Below are positions 1 to 5,812 of a stretch of DNA of 9,246 nucleotides, piece after piece. The notes beneath the pieces were generated by a model. The model saw only the letters and a list, made by a program, of their open reading frames with translations, did no database searches and was not told the DNA's origin. Where the stretch lies: the NCBI GenBank assembly GCA_016195145.1, contig JACQAF010000310.1:1-9246 (forward strand). Direction: 5' to 3'. The DNA comes from Rhodospirillales bacterium (GTDB taxonomy: Bacteria; Pseudomonadota; Alphaproteobacteria; CACIAM-22H2). The position numbers and the translations under genes were made by a program. Within the stretch, counting starts at the first letter, position 1, and every line of letters begins with the position of its first letter.

Positions 1-264
1 CGCGCCGGCGAAGAACGCGACCTTGATGTAGGTGAAAAACGCCTCGGTCGGCGCGGTGTAGATCATCCGCCGCCCGGTCTGCCCCTCATAGACCTTTTTC
101 AGGGGTACGGTCAGGAAATCGAAAATATACGGCGCAAAATAATAGGCGACGAGAAAACAGGCGAAGAAAGCGAGGATCGACCAGATCAGCCGCTGGCGCA
201 GCTCGACCAGATGGGCGAGCAACGGCATCTTTTTCTCGCCGTCGATGTCTTCGTCGTCGCTCAC
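1..264 (-). CDS. tatC: Sec-independent protein translocase TatC, N-terminal part (runs off left edge)
   Basis: TatC is the multi-spanning inner-membrane core of the twin-arginine translocase; with TatB it recognises the RR signal peptide of folded export substrates. The first 88 residues are present, so roughly the last two thirds of a typical ~250-residue TatC is outside the window. Residues 18-26 read HLVELRQRL, the conserved cytoplasmic N-terminal TatC signature; Glu21 aligns with the family's signal-peptide-contacting Glu. A first hydrophobic segment spans about 26-48, followed by a periplasmic stretch with the typical APTEAFFTYIKV (71-82), which leads into TM2. I chose GTG at 264-262 because it gives the short acidic leader (MSDDEDIDGE) common in alphaproteobacterial TatC and sits 16 bp after the tatB stop. 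ATG at 228-226, 13th codon, preceded by GGCGAG, is the alternative. No strong Shine-Dalgarno precedes the GTG, so coupling to tatB is likely. Confidence 0.95.
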   Translation of the reverse strand, partial: MSDDEDIDGEKKMPLLAHLVELRQRLIWSILAFFACFLVAYYFAPYIFDFLTVPLKKVYEGQTGRRMIYTAPTEAFFTYIKVAFFAGA

Positions 265-280
265 GGGTGGCTATTCCGCA

Positions 281-685
281 CTATTCGGCCTTGCGGGCCG
301 GCGCGTCAGCCGCCGGCGAGGATTTGTCGGGTTCGGCCGGCGCCGCGATCGCCGGGCGCGCGGCCGCGTCGTTGCCGGACGAAGCGCCGGGCGAAAGATC
401 GGGGGCGGCCAGCGCCTTGCTCATCTCGCCCTCGGGGTCGATCGACTTTTCGATCTCGCGCGCGAAATCGCCGGAGCCGACCTTCTGCACCTGCTTTTGC
501 AGTTCGTCGATTTCGGTTTCGCGCATCATGTCGTCGAGATTGCCCTGAAATTCGCGCGCCATGGCGCGCGCCTTGTTGACGAAACGGCCGATCATCCGCA
601 GGGTGCCGGGCAGCTCCTTCGGACCGATGAAGATGATGGCGACGGCGCCGATCATCAGAATTTCGCCCCAGCTCAGGTCGAACAT
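281..685 (-). CDS. tatB: Sec-independent protein translocase TatB
   Basis: TatB forms the substrate-receptor complex with TatC in the inner membrane. The 134-residue protein begins MFDLSWGEIL, the typical TatB start. It has one N-terminal membrane helix (about 5-21) containing the Glu8 that is conserved in TatB, then the hinge FIGPKELP (19-26), then an amphipathic helix (about 27-50) and a charged coiled-coil-like stretch (56-82). The tail from about 90 is low-complexity Ala/Pro-rich and probably disordered, as is usual for alphaproteobacterial TatB. It is separated from TatA as TatB by Glu8 and by the GPKELP hinge in place of TatA's FGxxKxP. It lies 80 bp after tatA and 16 bp before tatC. 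The site before the ATG (ACTGAACGGACG) is only a weak ribosome binding site. Confidence 0.95.
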   Translation of the reverse strand: MFDLSWGEILMIGAVAIIFIGPKELPGTLRMIGRFVNKARAMAREFQGNLDDMMRETEIDELQKQVQKVGSGDFAREIEKSIDPEGEMSKALAAPDLSPGASSGNDAAARPAIAAPAEPDKSSPAADAPARKAE

Positions 686-765
686 CGTCCGTTCAGTCCG
701 CTTTCACGACCGTTTTCGCGCGGTGACATCGTATCCGTATCGCGGCGCGGTGGCGCGGTCGGGGT

Positions 766-996
766 CTAAACCTTGGTCGCGTCCTTCTTGACTTCGGAAT
801 CGGCGGTCTGATTGGCGCCGACCTGGGGCGGCGGCGCGTCCTTTTTGACCTCTTCCTCTTCTTCCTTCAGGCCGCGCTTAAATTCCTTCACGCCCTTGGC
901 CATGTCGCCCATCAGCTTGGGGACCTTGCCCGCGCCGAACAAGAGCAGAACGATAACCAGCACCACGAGCCAGTGCCAGATGCTAAAACTTCCCAT
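766..996 (-). CDS. tatA: Sec-independent protein translocase TatA
   Basis: TatA is the pore- or patch-forming subunit of the Tat translocase that oligomerises on the TatBC-substrate complex. The 76-residue protein has the standard layout: a short periplasmic N-terminus, a membrane helix (about 6-20), the FGAGKVPKLMGD hinge (20-31) with the conserved Phe20-Gly21, and an amphipathic helix with the conserved KGVKEFKRGL (34-43). The C-terminal tail is very charged, with five consecutive Glu (45-49) followed by VKKDA, and a second VKKDA at 69-73. The ATG at 996-994 is well supported by GGGAGAAG five bases upstream. It is first in tatABC and follows a 107-bp non-coding gap that could hold its own promoter. 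Confidence 0.96.
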   Translation of the reverse strand: MGSFSIWHWLVVLVIVLLLFGAGKVPKLMGDMAKGVKEFKRGLKEEEEEVKKDAPPPQVGANQTADSEVKKDATKV

Positions 997-1001
997 GGAA
1001 T

Positions 1002-1009
1002 CTTCTCCC
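1002..1009 (-). promoter_or_regulatory. Ribosome binding site of tatA
   Basis: On the minus strand GGGAGAAG lies five bases before the tatA ATG, with the GGGAG core eight bases away. This is one of the best Shine-Dalgarno matches in the window and fixes the tatA start. Most other junctions here rely on overlaps or weak sites, so it fits tatA as the head of a transcription or translation unit. Confidence 0.7.
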
Positions 1010-1056
1010 AGTCCTTGCCGTGGTTGTGCTGCTTTGCGTGCCGTTCGGCGGGGCGG

Positions 1057-1085
1057 ATAGTGACAAAATCGGCCACCCGCCGCAA
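1057..1085 (-). promoter_or_regulatory. Possible sigma-70-type promoter for tatABC
   Basis: On the minus strand TTGCGG (1085-1080) and CACTAT (1062-1057) are 17 bases apart. Each matches only three of the six bases of the TTGACA / TATAAT consensus, but the spacing is ideal and the pair lies in the 107-bp gap between the ABC ATPase stop (1104) and the tatA start (996). Initiation would fall near 1050, giving a leader of about 50 nt. In GC-rich alphaproteobacteria matches of this quality arise by chance, so this is only a suggestion. I saw no terminator hairpin with a T-run in the gap, so read-through from the ATPase gene is also possible. Confidence 0.25.
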
Positions 1086-1103
1086 TGCCTTGCCGACGCT
1101 TCT

Positions 1104-2258
1104 TTATTTATGCTCGCCGGCGGCGAAAACAAAGACCTGGGCGGAATCGAGCGCGACCGCCAGCACCTCGCCCTCGCGCGGCAAATACCGGCCCGGCACG
1201 CGGGCATGGAAATGGTCGGGCGTCGGGTCTTCGGCCCGCTCGCCGTTGGCGCGGCCGAGCGAGAGATGGATCCACGACGACCGGCCGAGCAGCCGCGCGG
1301 CAAGAACCTTGGCCGGGCACCCCGGCCCGTCATCGGCAGTGTTCAGTTTGAGCCCCTCCGGCCGGATCAGCACGTCGACCGCGGCGCCGTCGGCAAAGTC
1401 CACCGCCGGCACCGGCCCGAAAGGCGTCGTCACCGTGCCGCCCTGCACGCGGCCGCGAATCTCGTTCACCTGGCCGAAAAAAGTAGCGACAAACGCATTG
1501 GCGGGATGGCTGTATATTTCCGCCGGTCGGCCGGCCTGCTCGACCCCGCCGTCGCGCATGACGACGATGCGATCGGCCATGAACATCGCCTCTTCGGGAT
1601 CGTGGGTGACCATCAGCGTGGCCGCGCCGCTTTTCTTGAGGACATGCAGCGTGTCGTCGCGGATTTGCTCGCGCAGGCGCGTATCGAGGCCCGAGAACGG
1701 CTCGTCGAGCAGCATCACGCGCGGCTTGGGCGCAAGTGCACGGGCCAGCGCGACGCGTTGTTGCTGGCCGCCGGATAGCTGATGCGGCCAGGCCTTGGCG
1801 TAGTCGACCATGCCGACCTGCCCCAGCGCCTCGCGCACCCGCACGGCGCGCGTTGCGGCCGGCAGATGGGCAAGCCCGAATGCGATGTTTCCGGCAACGT
1901 CGAGATGAGGAAACAGGGCATAATCCTGGAACACCATGCCAACCCCGCGCGCCTCGGGCGGGATGCCGTATCCCGGCTCGGCAACGGCGCAGCCGTCGAT
2001 GACGATGCTCCCCTGCTGTATGGCTTCGAGACCGGCGACGACGCGCAACAGCGTCGTCTTGCCGCAGCCCGACGGACCGACGAGACAGACCAGTTCCCCC
2101 GGCGCCACCGCCAGCGTGACGTCGTCGACGGCCCGCTTGGCGCCGAAGCTGTGGCCGATACCGGCGACGCGCAACCCGGCGAGCGCGGTTGTCTCGGCCA
2201 GCGGTGCCGTAGCGCGGTCAGGCGGCGGTTGGCGTAGCGGATGGATAGCCGCAGTCAT
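1104..2258 (-). CDS. ABC transporter ATP-binding protein, FbpC/FutC/PotA-type (orphan)
   Basis: This 384-residue ATPase is of the type that powers binding-protein-dependent importers. Residues show Walker A GPSGCGKT (61-68), Q-loop VFQDYALFPHL (109-119, Gln111), signature LSGGQQQR (161-168), Walker B VMLLDE (181-186), D-loop SGLD (189-192) and switch His219 (MVTHD). All catalytic elements look intact. From about 262 there is a C-terminal TOBE-like regulatory domain (VDVLIRPEGL at 294-303). The layout and the GQVNEI/TTPFGPVPA region resemble Fe(III) importers FbpC/FutC, but spermidine/putrescine or other substrates cannot be excluded. No permease or binding-protein gene is adjacent: scpB is 147 bp upstream and tatA 107 bp downstream. 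The first ~28 residues are a Pro/Ala-rich extension beyond the usual start, so the true start may be internal (TTG at 2174). The GGGG before the ATG is rather distant for a ribosome binding site. Confidence 0.9.
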   Translation of the reverse strand: MTAAIHPLRQPPPDRATAPLAETTALAGLRVAGIGHSFGAKRAVDDVTLAVAPGELVCLVGPSGCGKTTLLRVVAGLEAIQQGSIVIDGCAVAEPGYGIPPEARGVGMVFQDYALFPHLDVAGNIAFGLAHLPAATRAVRVREALGQVGMVDYAKAWPHQLSGGQQQRVALARALAPKPRVMLLDEPFSGLDTRLREQIRDDTLHVLKKSGAATLMVTHDPEEAMFMADRIVVMRDGGVEQAGRPAEIYSHPANAFVATFFGQVNEIRGRVQGGTVTTPFGPVPAVDFADGAAVDVLIRPEGLKLNTADDGPGCPAKVLAARLLGRSSWIHLSLGRANGERAEDPTPDHFHARVPGRYLPREGEVLAVALDSAQVFVFAAGEHK

Positions 2259-2303
2259 CGGCGATATATGCCCCGTAGGCGGTTGTCCAGGATCCTCGAA
2301 TGG

Positions 2304-2309
2304 ATCATA
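2304..2309 (-). promoter_or_regulatory. -10-like hexamer TATGAT before the ABC ATPase gene
   Basis: TATGAT matches five of six bases of the sigma-70 -10 consensus and lies about 45 bases before the ATPase ATG, a sensible distance for a short leader. The bases 17 upstream (ATCCGC, 2332-2327) are a poor -35. If it is a promoter it would be weak or need an activator. The right arm of a GATCC/GGATC inverted repeat overlaps it, a usual position for a repressor site. I recognised no known Irr, RirA or Fur box. Confidence 0.22.
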
Positions 2310-2360
2310 CGTTCGGCAGGGGCCGCGCGGATGCGCCCGATCGTCGCGCTACCGCATCGG

Positions 2361-2386
2361 CCCCCAGCCCATGGGAACCCTAGGGG
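2361..2386. repeat. Two adjacent 8-bp palindromes nested in a C/G-run inverted repeat
   Basis: On the plus strand CCCATGGG (2368-2375) and CCCTAGGG (2378-2385) are each perfect palindromes, separated by AA. Runs of C (2361-2365) and G (2383-2386) lie at the edges, so an outer pairing is also possible. The two half-sites form a near-symmetric pair with a TA/AT difference at the centres. The element starts about 20 bases after the scpB stop. It may be a protein-binding site or an mRNA hairpin; it has no T-tract for a classic terminator. Confidence 0.5.
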
Positions 2387-2405
2387 AATTGCGAATCGCT
2401 TGCAA

Positions 2406-3227
2406 CTATCCGGCAGACCGCCCGTTGCGCCGCGGCGGCGTTTCGGCGTCTTCATCGGCGCCGTTGTCCTCGAGATCATCGATCCCGTCTTGTGCGGCAT
2501 CGGTATCGTCGGCTCCCTCGCCGTCGGTTTCGGCCTCGGCCTCCTCGGCTGATTCCTCGATGCTTTTCGGCAATGTGCCGCCATCCTCGCTATAGGCGCT
2601 GACCGCCGGGCGGGTATCGAGCAGCCCCGCTGCCTTGAGGTCGTCCACCCCGGGCAGGTCCTTGAGGCTGTCGAGTCCGAAATGGATCAGAAAATCCTCG
2701 GTCGTGACCCAGGTCGCCGGGTGGCCGGGCGTCTCGCGGTGGCCCTTGGGCTTGATCCAGCCCGCCTCCATCAGGGTGTCGAGGGTGCCGCGCGACAGGG
2801 CGACGGCGCGGATTTCCTCGATCTCGCCGCGCGTCACCGGCTGGTGATAGGCGATGATCGCCAGCGTCTCGACCGCGGCGCGGCTAAGCTTGCGGCTGAC
2901 CGTGGTTTCGATCTTGAGCGCCCCGGCCACGTCGGGCGCGGTACGCAGCGTATATTTTCCGGCGACGCGGACTAGATTCATGCCGCGATTGGCATATTGC
3001 GCCTGCAATTCGCCAACCAGGGCGGCAACGTCGCTGCCCTTGGGCAGGCGGGCGGCGATCGCCGTTTCGTCGAGCGGTTCGGCGGCGGCGAACAGCACGG
3101 CCTCGAGCACCCGCAGCGCATGCGCGTGGGCGTGGGCCGCAGCGATTTCGCCTTCGGTGACGATGGCAGGCGCGCCTTCGTCGGGTGCGTCGTCGCTGGA
3201 TTGGGGGGCGGTTTCGATATCGTTCAT
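2406..3227 (-). CDS. scpB: Segregation and condensation protein ScpB
   Basis: ScpB is the winged-helix (kite) partner that binds the kleisin ScpA and, with SMC, organises and segregates the chromosome. The 273-residue protein has an N-terminal winged helix (about 36-95; LEAVLFAAAEPLDE at 41-54 is the usual ScpB start motif). A second winged helix (about 108-192) carries the hallmark SRAAVETLAIIAYHQPVTR (115-133) and GLDSLKDLPG (184-193). The family's G-R-P-x-x-Y-G-T-T stretch appears in diverged form as PGHPATWVTTEDF (167-179). The C-terminal ~50 residues (223-263) are a highly acidic low-complexity tail, longer than in short ScpB proteins (~190-200 aa) but common in alphaproteobacteria. AHAHAHA occurs at 31-37. 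It starts 12 bp after scpA with only a weak AAGG-type site, suggesting coupling to scpA. Confidence 0.95.
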   Translation of the reverse strand: MNDIETAPQSSDDAPDEGAPAIVTEGEIAAAHAHAHALRVLEAVLFAAAEPLDETAIAARLPKGSDVAALVGELQAQYANRGMNLVRVAGKYTLRTAPDVAGALKIETTVSRKLSRAAVETLAIIAYHQPVTRGEIEEIRAVALSRGTLDTLMEAGWIKPKGHRETPGHPATWVTTEDFLIHFGLDSLKDLPGVDDLKAAGLLDTRPAVSAYSEDGGTLPKSIEESAEEAEAETDGEGADDTDAAQDGIDDLEDNGADEDAETPPRRNGRSAG

Positions 3228-3239
3228 GGCCTTGCCTGT

Positions 3240-4067
3240 CTAGCGGGGGCTCGGTTCCGGCCGCGGCAGTTCCGCCACCGGGTTATCGGGCGCCTTGCGG
3301 ATATAAATGGGGCCGAAGGTTGCATCCTGGCGCAGCTGCATGCGGCCCGTGCGGACGAGTTCAAGCCCGGCCGACAGCATCGCCGCCAGCGCCGACCGGC
3401 CGATCAGCCCGTCGGCGATGTCAGAAGGCAGGAAGGATTGCAATGTCGTCCATTCGGGCATGCGGCCGAGCATCGTCGATAGCCGCTCAAGCGCCATCTC
3501 CATTGAATACAGTTCGGTCGGCGCGATTTCAAGAACCCCACCCCGGCCACGCGATTTATGCTCGCCGTAGCCCTTCAGAAGTTCATAGAGAGAAACCTCA
3601 TAAACCGGTCTGGCGACAACACGAATACCTTCCGGTGCGCCGCGCGGAAAGACCTCGCGCCCGAGCTGGGCACGGGCCATCAGGCGCGCCCCGGCATCCT
3701 GCATCGCCTGCAGGCGGCGAAGCTGGAAGGCTAGCGCCGCCGCCATCTCGGATGCGCTCGGAGTCGCCGCCTCGTCCTCGGGCGGCGCGGGCAGGAGCAG
3801 GCGCGATTTGAGGAAGGCGAGCCATGCGGCCATCACCAGATAATCGGCGGCAATTTCCAGTCGCAAATTCCGGGCATGGGCGATAAAGGCGAGATATTGG
3901 TCGGCCAGCGCCAGGATCGATATCCGGGTCAGATCGACTTTCTGGTCGCGCGCCAACGCCAGCAGAACGTCGATCGGGCCTTCGTAACTGCCGAGATCGA
4001 CGAACAACGCGCCATCATCGGCGGTTTCCCGCCGCGGATCGTCTTCGAAAGGCTGCGTTTCGCCCAT
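3240..4067 (-). CDS. scpA: Segregation and condensation protein ScpA (kleisin)
   Basis: ScpA is the bacterial kleisin that bridges the SMC heads and binds ScpB. The 275-residue protein has the family's N-terminal motif YEGPIDVLLALARDQKVDL (28-46). ADQYLAFI (55-62) and ADYLVMAAWLAFLKSRLLLP (74-93) follow, forming the helices that contact the SMC neck. The C-terminal winged helix (about 205-258) contains SALAAMLSAGLELVRTGR (225-242), which contacts the SMC cap. The middle (94-185) is variable, as expected for the ScpB-binding linker. The length is normal for alphaproteobacteria. The start lies 3 bp after the M50 gene stop, with a CGGAG ribosome binding site eight bases upstream, inside the end of that gene. 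It is followed by scpB after 12 bp. Confidence 0.96.
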   Translation of the reverse strand: MGETQPFEDDPRRETADDGALFVDLGSYEGPIDVLLALARDQKVDLTRISILALADQYLAFIAHARNLRLEIAADYLVMAAWLAFLKSRLLLPAPPEDEAATPSASEMAAALAFQLRRLQAMQDAGARLMARAQLGREVFPRGAPEGIRVVARPVYEVSLYELLKGYGEHKSRGRGGVLEIAPTELYSMEMALERLSTMLGRMPEWTTLQSFLPSDIADGLIGRSALAAMLSAGLELVRTGRMQLRQDATFGPIYIRKAPDNPVAELPRPEPSPR

Positions 4068-4070
4068 TAC

Positions 4071-4757
4071 CTAGGCTCCGATGCCGGTCAGCGCGACGAT
4101 CAGGCCGATAATTGCATTCACCGGCACACCGACCAGCCAGTAAAACACGTTGAGGTCCCGGCCGATCAGCTGCCCCAGCTGCGGCAGCAGGAACATTAGG
4201 CCGAGGACGATGAACACCCCGACCCGTTCGAGCTTGGCGAGCGGTACGGCAAGGCTGTCCGGCAACAGGCCGACAGCCACCCGGCCGCCATCCAGCGGCG
4301 GAATCGGCAACATGTTAAAAACAGCCAGCATCACATTGAGAATAATTGCGTTTACCAGGTTCTGTTCGGCCCAAGGCGCGACTCGATCCGGCAACCAGTC
4401 GAGGCCGTGATACAGCAATGCCGCCGAGATCGCCAGCACGAGGTTCATTGCCGGCCCGGCCAGCGCCACCCACACCATGTCGCGGCGGGGGTTGTTGAGC
4501 CGCCAGAAATTGACCGGCACCGGCTTCGCATAGCCGAACAGGAACGGCGACCGGGCGAGCAACAGCAAAGCCGGCAGCGAAATCGTGCCGAAGGGATCGA
4601 CATGGCGCAGCGGGTTCATCGATATCCGCCCCATGCGCCGCGCCGTGTCGTCGCCAAGCCGCTCGGCCGCATAGCCGTGCGCGGCCTCGTGCAGGGTGAT
4701 GGCAAGCAAGGCAGGCAGGAGCCATACCGAGGCGCCGTAGAGGATCTCGTTGATCAT
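4071..4757 (-). CDS. M50-family site-2-protease-like membrane metalloprotease
   Basis: This 228-residue polytopic inner-membrane protein has a zinc-metalloprotease core. The first hydrophobic segment carries HEAAH (His23, Glu24, His27; HExxHG form). MGRISMNPLRHVDPFGT (42-58) and FGYAKPVPVNFW (74-85) are characteristic of the short bacterial M50B subgroup. A third segment has AGPAMNLVLA (100-109). A later one has NMLPIPPLDGG (148-158), whose Asp156 should be the third zinc ligand. Four to six membrane segments are likely. There is no PDZ domain, so it is not RseP. Its natural substrate is unknown; family members cut membrane proteins within the bilayer. The ATG overlaps the nagZ stop as ATGA, and scpA follows after 3 bp, so it is embedded in the operon by translational coupling. 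All catalytic residues are present, so it should be active. Confidence 0.93.
   Translation of the reverse strand: MINEILYGASVWLLPALLAITLHEAAHGYAAERLGDDTARRMGRISMNPLRHVDPFGTISLPALLLLARSPFLFGYAKPVPVNFWRLNNPRRDMVWVALAGPAMNLVLAISAALLYHGLDWLPDRVAPWAEQNLVNAIILNVMLAVFNMLPIPPLDGGRVAVGLLPDSLAVPLAKLERVGVFIVLGLMFLLPQLGQLIGRDLNVFYWLVGVPVNAIIGLIVALTGIGA
4076..4080 (-). promoter_or_regulatory. Ribosome binding site of scpA inside the end of the M50 gene
   Basis: On the minus strand CGGAG is eight bases before the scpA ATG (4067) and lies in the last codons of the M50 protease gene. It supports the scpA start and coupled translation of the two genes. Confidence 0.55.
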
Positions 4758-5812
4758 CGTCGGTTTGCCACCCTGGATTTTGCCAACAGACTCTCAAGCC
4801 GGTTTGCGGCGTCGCGGCGCTCGAAGCGGGCATGCGACTGGCGGCGCAGGGCCTCTCCCTTGGCCACCCGGGCCTGGGCCGCGTCGCTCAGCGGCGGAAT
4901 GGCGGCGGCGATGGCCTGCATCTCGTCGAGCGCGCCGTTGCAGTGGAGCACGACATCGCAGCCGGCGGCGAGCGCGGCGCGAGCCCGCGATGGCAGGTCG
5001 CCCGACAGCGCCTCCATCGACAGATCGTCGCAGACCAGAACGCCGCCGAAGCCGATATGGCCGCGCACGATCTCGTCGATCACGCGCTTCGAGATCGTCG
5101 CCGGCATCGCGGCGTCGAGCGCCGTATAGAGCACATGCGCGGTCATCGCCCAGGGAAGATCGGCGAGCGCCCGGAACGGCGCGAAGTCGCTGGCTTCGAG
5201 CGCGGCGCGGGGTGCGTCGACTTTCGGCAATTCGGCGTGACTGTCGGCGTGGGCGCGGCCATGGCCGGGTATGTGCTTGATCACCGGCAGCACGCCGCCG
5301 GCCAGCAACCCCTCGGCCGCCGCGCGGGCCAGCCGCGCCACCTGCGCCGGGTCGCGGCCGAGGGCGCGGTCGCCAATCACATCGTGCGCACCGGCGACCG
5401 GCACGTCGGCGACCGGCGCGCAATCGACCGTGATGCCGAGATCGGCCAGCTCGGCCGCGATCAGCCGGTAATTGAGGCGCGTCGCTTCGACGGCCGCCGC
5501 CGGATCGATCGCCGCCAGTTCGGCAAAGCGCGCCGCCGGCGGGGCGTCGCGCCAGTGCGGCGGGCGCAGACGGGCGACGCGGCCGCCTTCCTGGTCGATC
5601 AGCACCGGCGCATCGTCGCGCCCGACCGCCCGGCGCAGATCGGCGATCAGCGTCCGCACCTGATCGGGGGCGCGGATGTTGCGTGCAAAAAGGATGAAGC
5701 CAAGCGGATCGGCGGCGGTAAAAAACGCGCGTTCGGCCGGCGTCAGGTCGTACCCGGCGACGCCGAAGATCGCCGCACCCGGTCGGCCGTCCCGGGGATC
5801 AGGGGCGGACAA
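4754..5812 (-). CDS. nagZ: Beta-N-acetylhexosaminidase NagZ (glycoside hydrolase family 3)
   Basis: NagZ is a cytoplasmic enzyme that removes GlcNAc from GlcNAc-anhydroMurNAc peptides during peptidoglycan recycling; in some bacteria its product induces AmpC beta-lactamase. Counting from TTG at 5812, the 352-residue protein has AAIFGVAGYDLTPAERAFF (13-31), DPLGFILFARNI (35-46) and DQEGGRV (73-79). KHIPGHG (179-185) follows, then the flexible loop ADSHAELP (189-196) with the general acid/base His192, and CDDLSM (261-266) holding the nucleophile Asp of family NagZ. GCDVVLHCNG (284-293) also fits. All key residues are present and the length matches the family (~340). No in-frame ATG or GTG lies near the domain start, so the TTG, overlapping the SPOR gene end by 14 bp, is the best start; GGGTG lies just upstream. 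The reading frame stays open far upstream inside the SPOR gene, but that part is antisense-like low-complexity sequence. The stop overlaps the M50 ATG. Confidence 0.93.
   Translation of the reverse strand: MSAPDPRDGRPGAAIFGVAGYDLTPAERAFFTAADPLGFILFARNIRAPDQVRTLIADLRRAVGRDDAPVLIDQEGGRVARLRPPHWRDAPPAARFAELAAIDPAAAVEATRLNYRLIAAELADLGITVDCAPVADVPVAGAHDVIGDRALGRDPAQVARLARAAAEGLLAGGVLPVIKHIPGHGRAHADSHAELPKVDAPRAALEASDFAPFRALADLPWAMTAHVLYTALDAAMPATISKRVIDEIVRGHIGFGGVLVCDDLSMEALSGDLPSRARAALAAGCDVVLHCNGALDEMQAIAAAIPPLSDAAQARVAKGEALRRQSHARFERRDAANRLESLLAKSRVANRR

Larger units (their letters stand above)
2259..2405. promoter_or_regulatory. Structured 147-bp intergenic region between scpB and the ABC ATPase gene
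   Basis: No coding sequence is supported here. It is the longest non-coding gap in the window. It contains an imperfect dyad just after the scpB stop (GCGAATCGC at 2391-2399, flanked by TTGC at 2389-2392 and GCAA at 2402-2405). It also holds two neighbouring 8-bp palindromes (2368-2375 and 2378-2385), a GATCC/GGATC inverted repeat (2291-2295 and 2302-2306), and a TATGAT -10-like hexamer on the minus strand (2309-2304). A second A/T-rich patch, CATATAT, lies just before the ATPase ATG. No hairpin is followed by a T-run, so an intrinsic terminator is not supported. The likeliest role is a promoter and operator region for the ATPase gene. Confidence 0.4.

Noticed and set aside
2387..2405. Intrinsic terminator after scpB
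   Set aside because: The TTGC/GCAA and GCGA/TCGC dyads are short and not followed by a T-run, so termination here is not supported.
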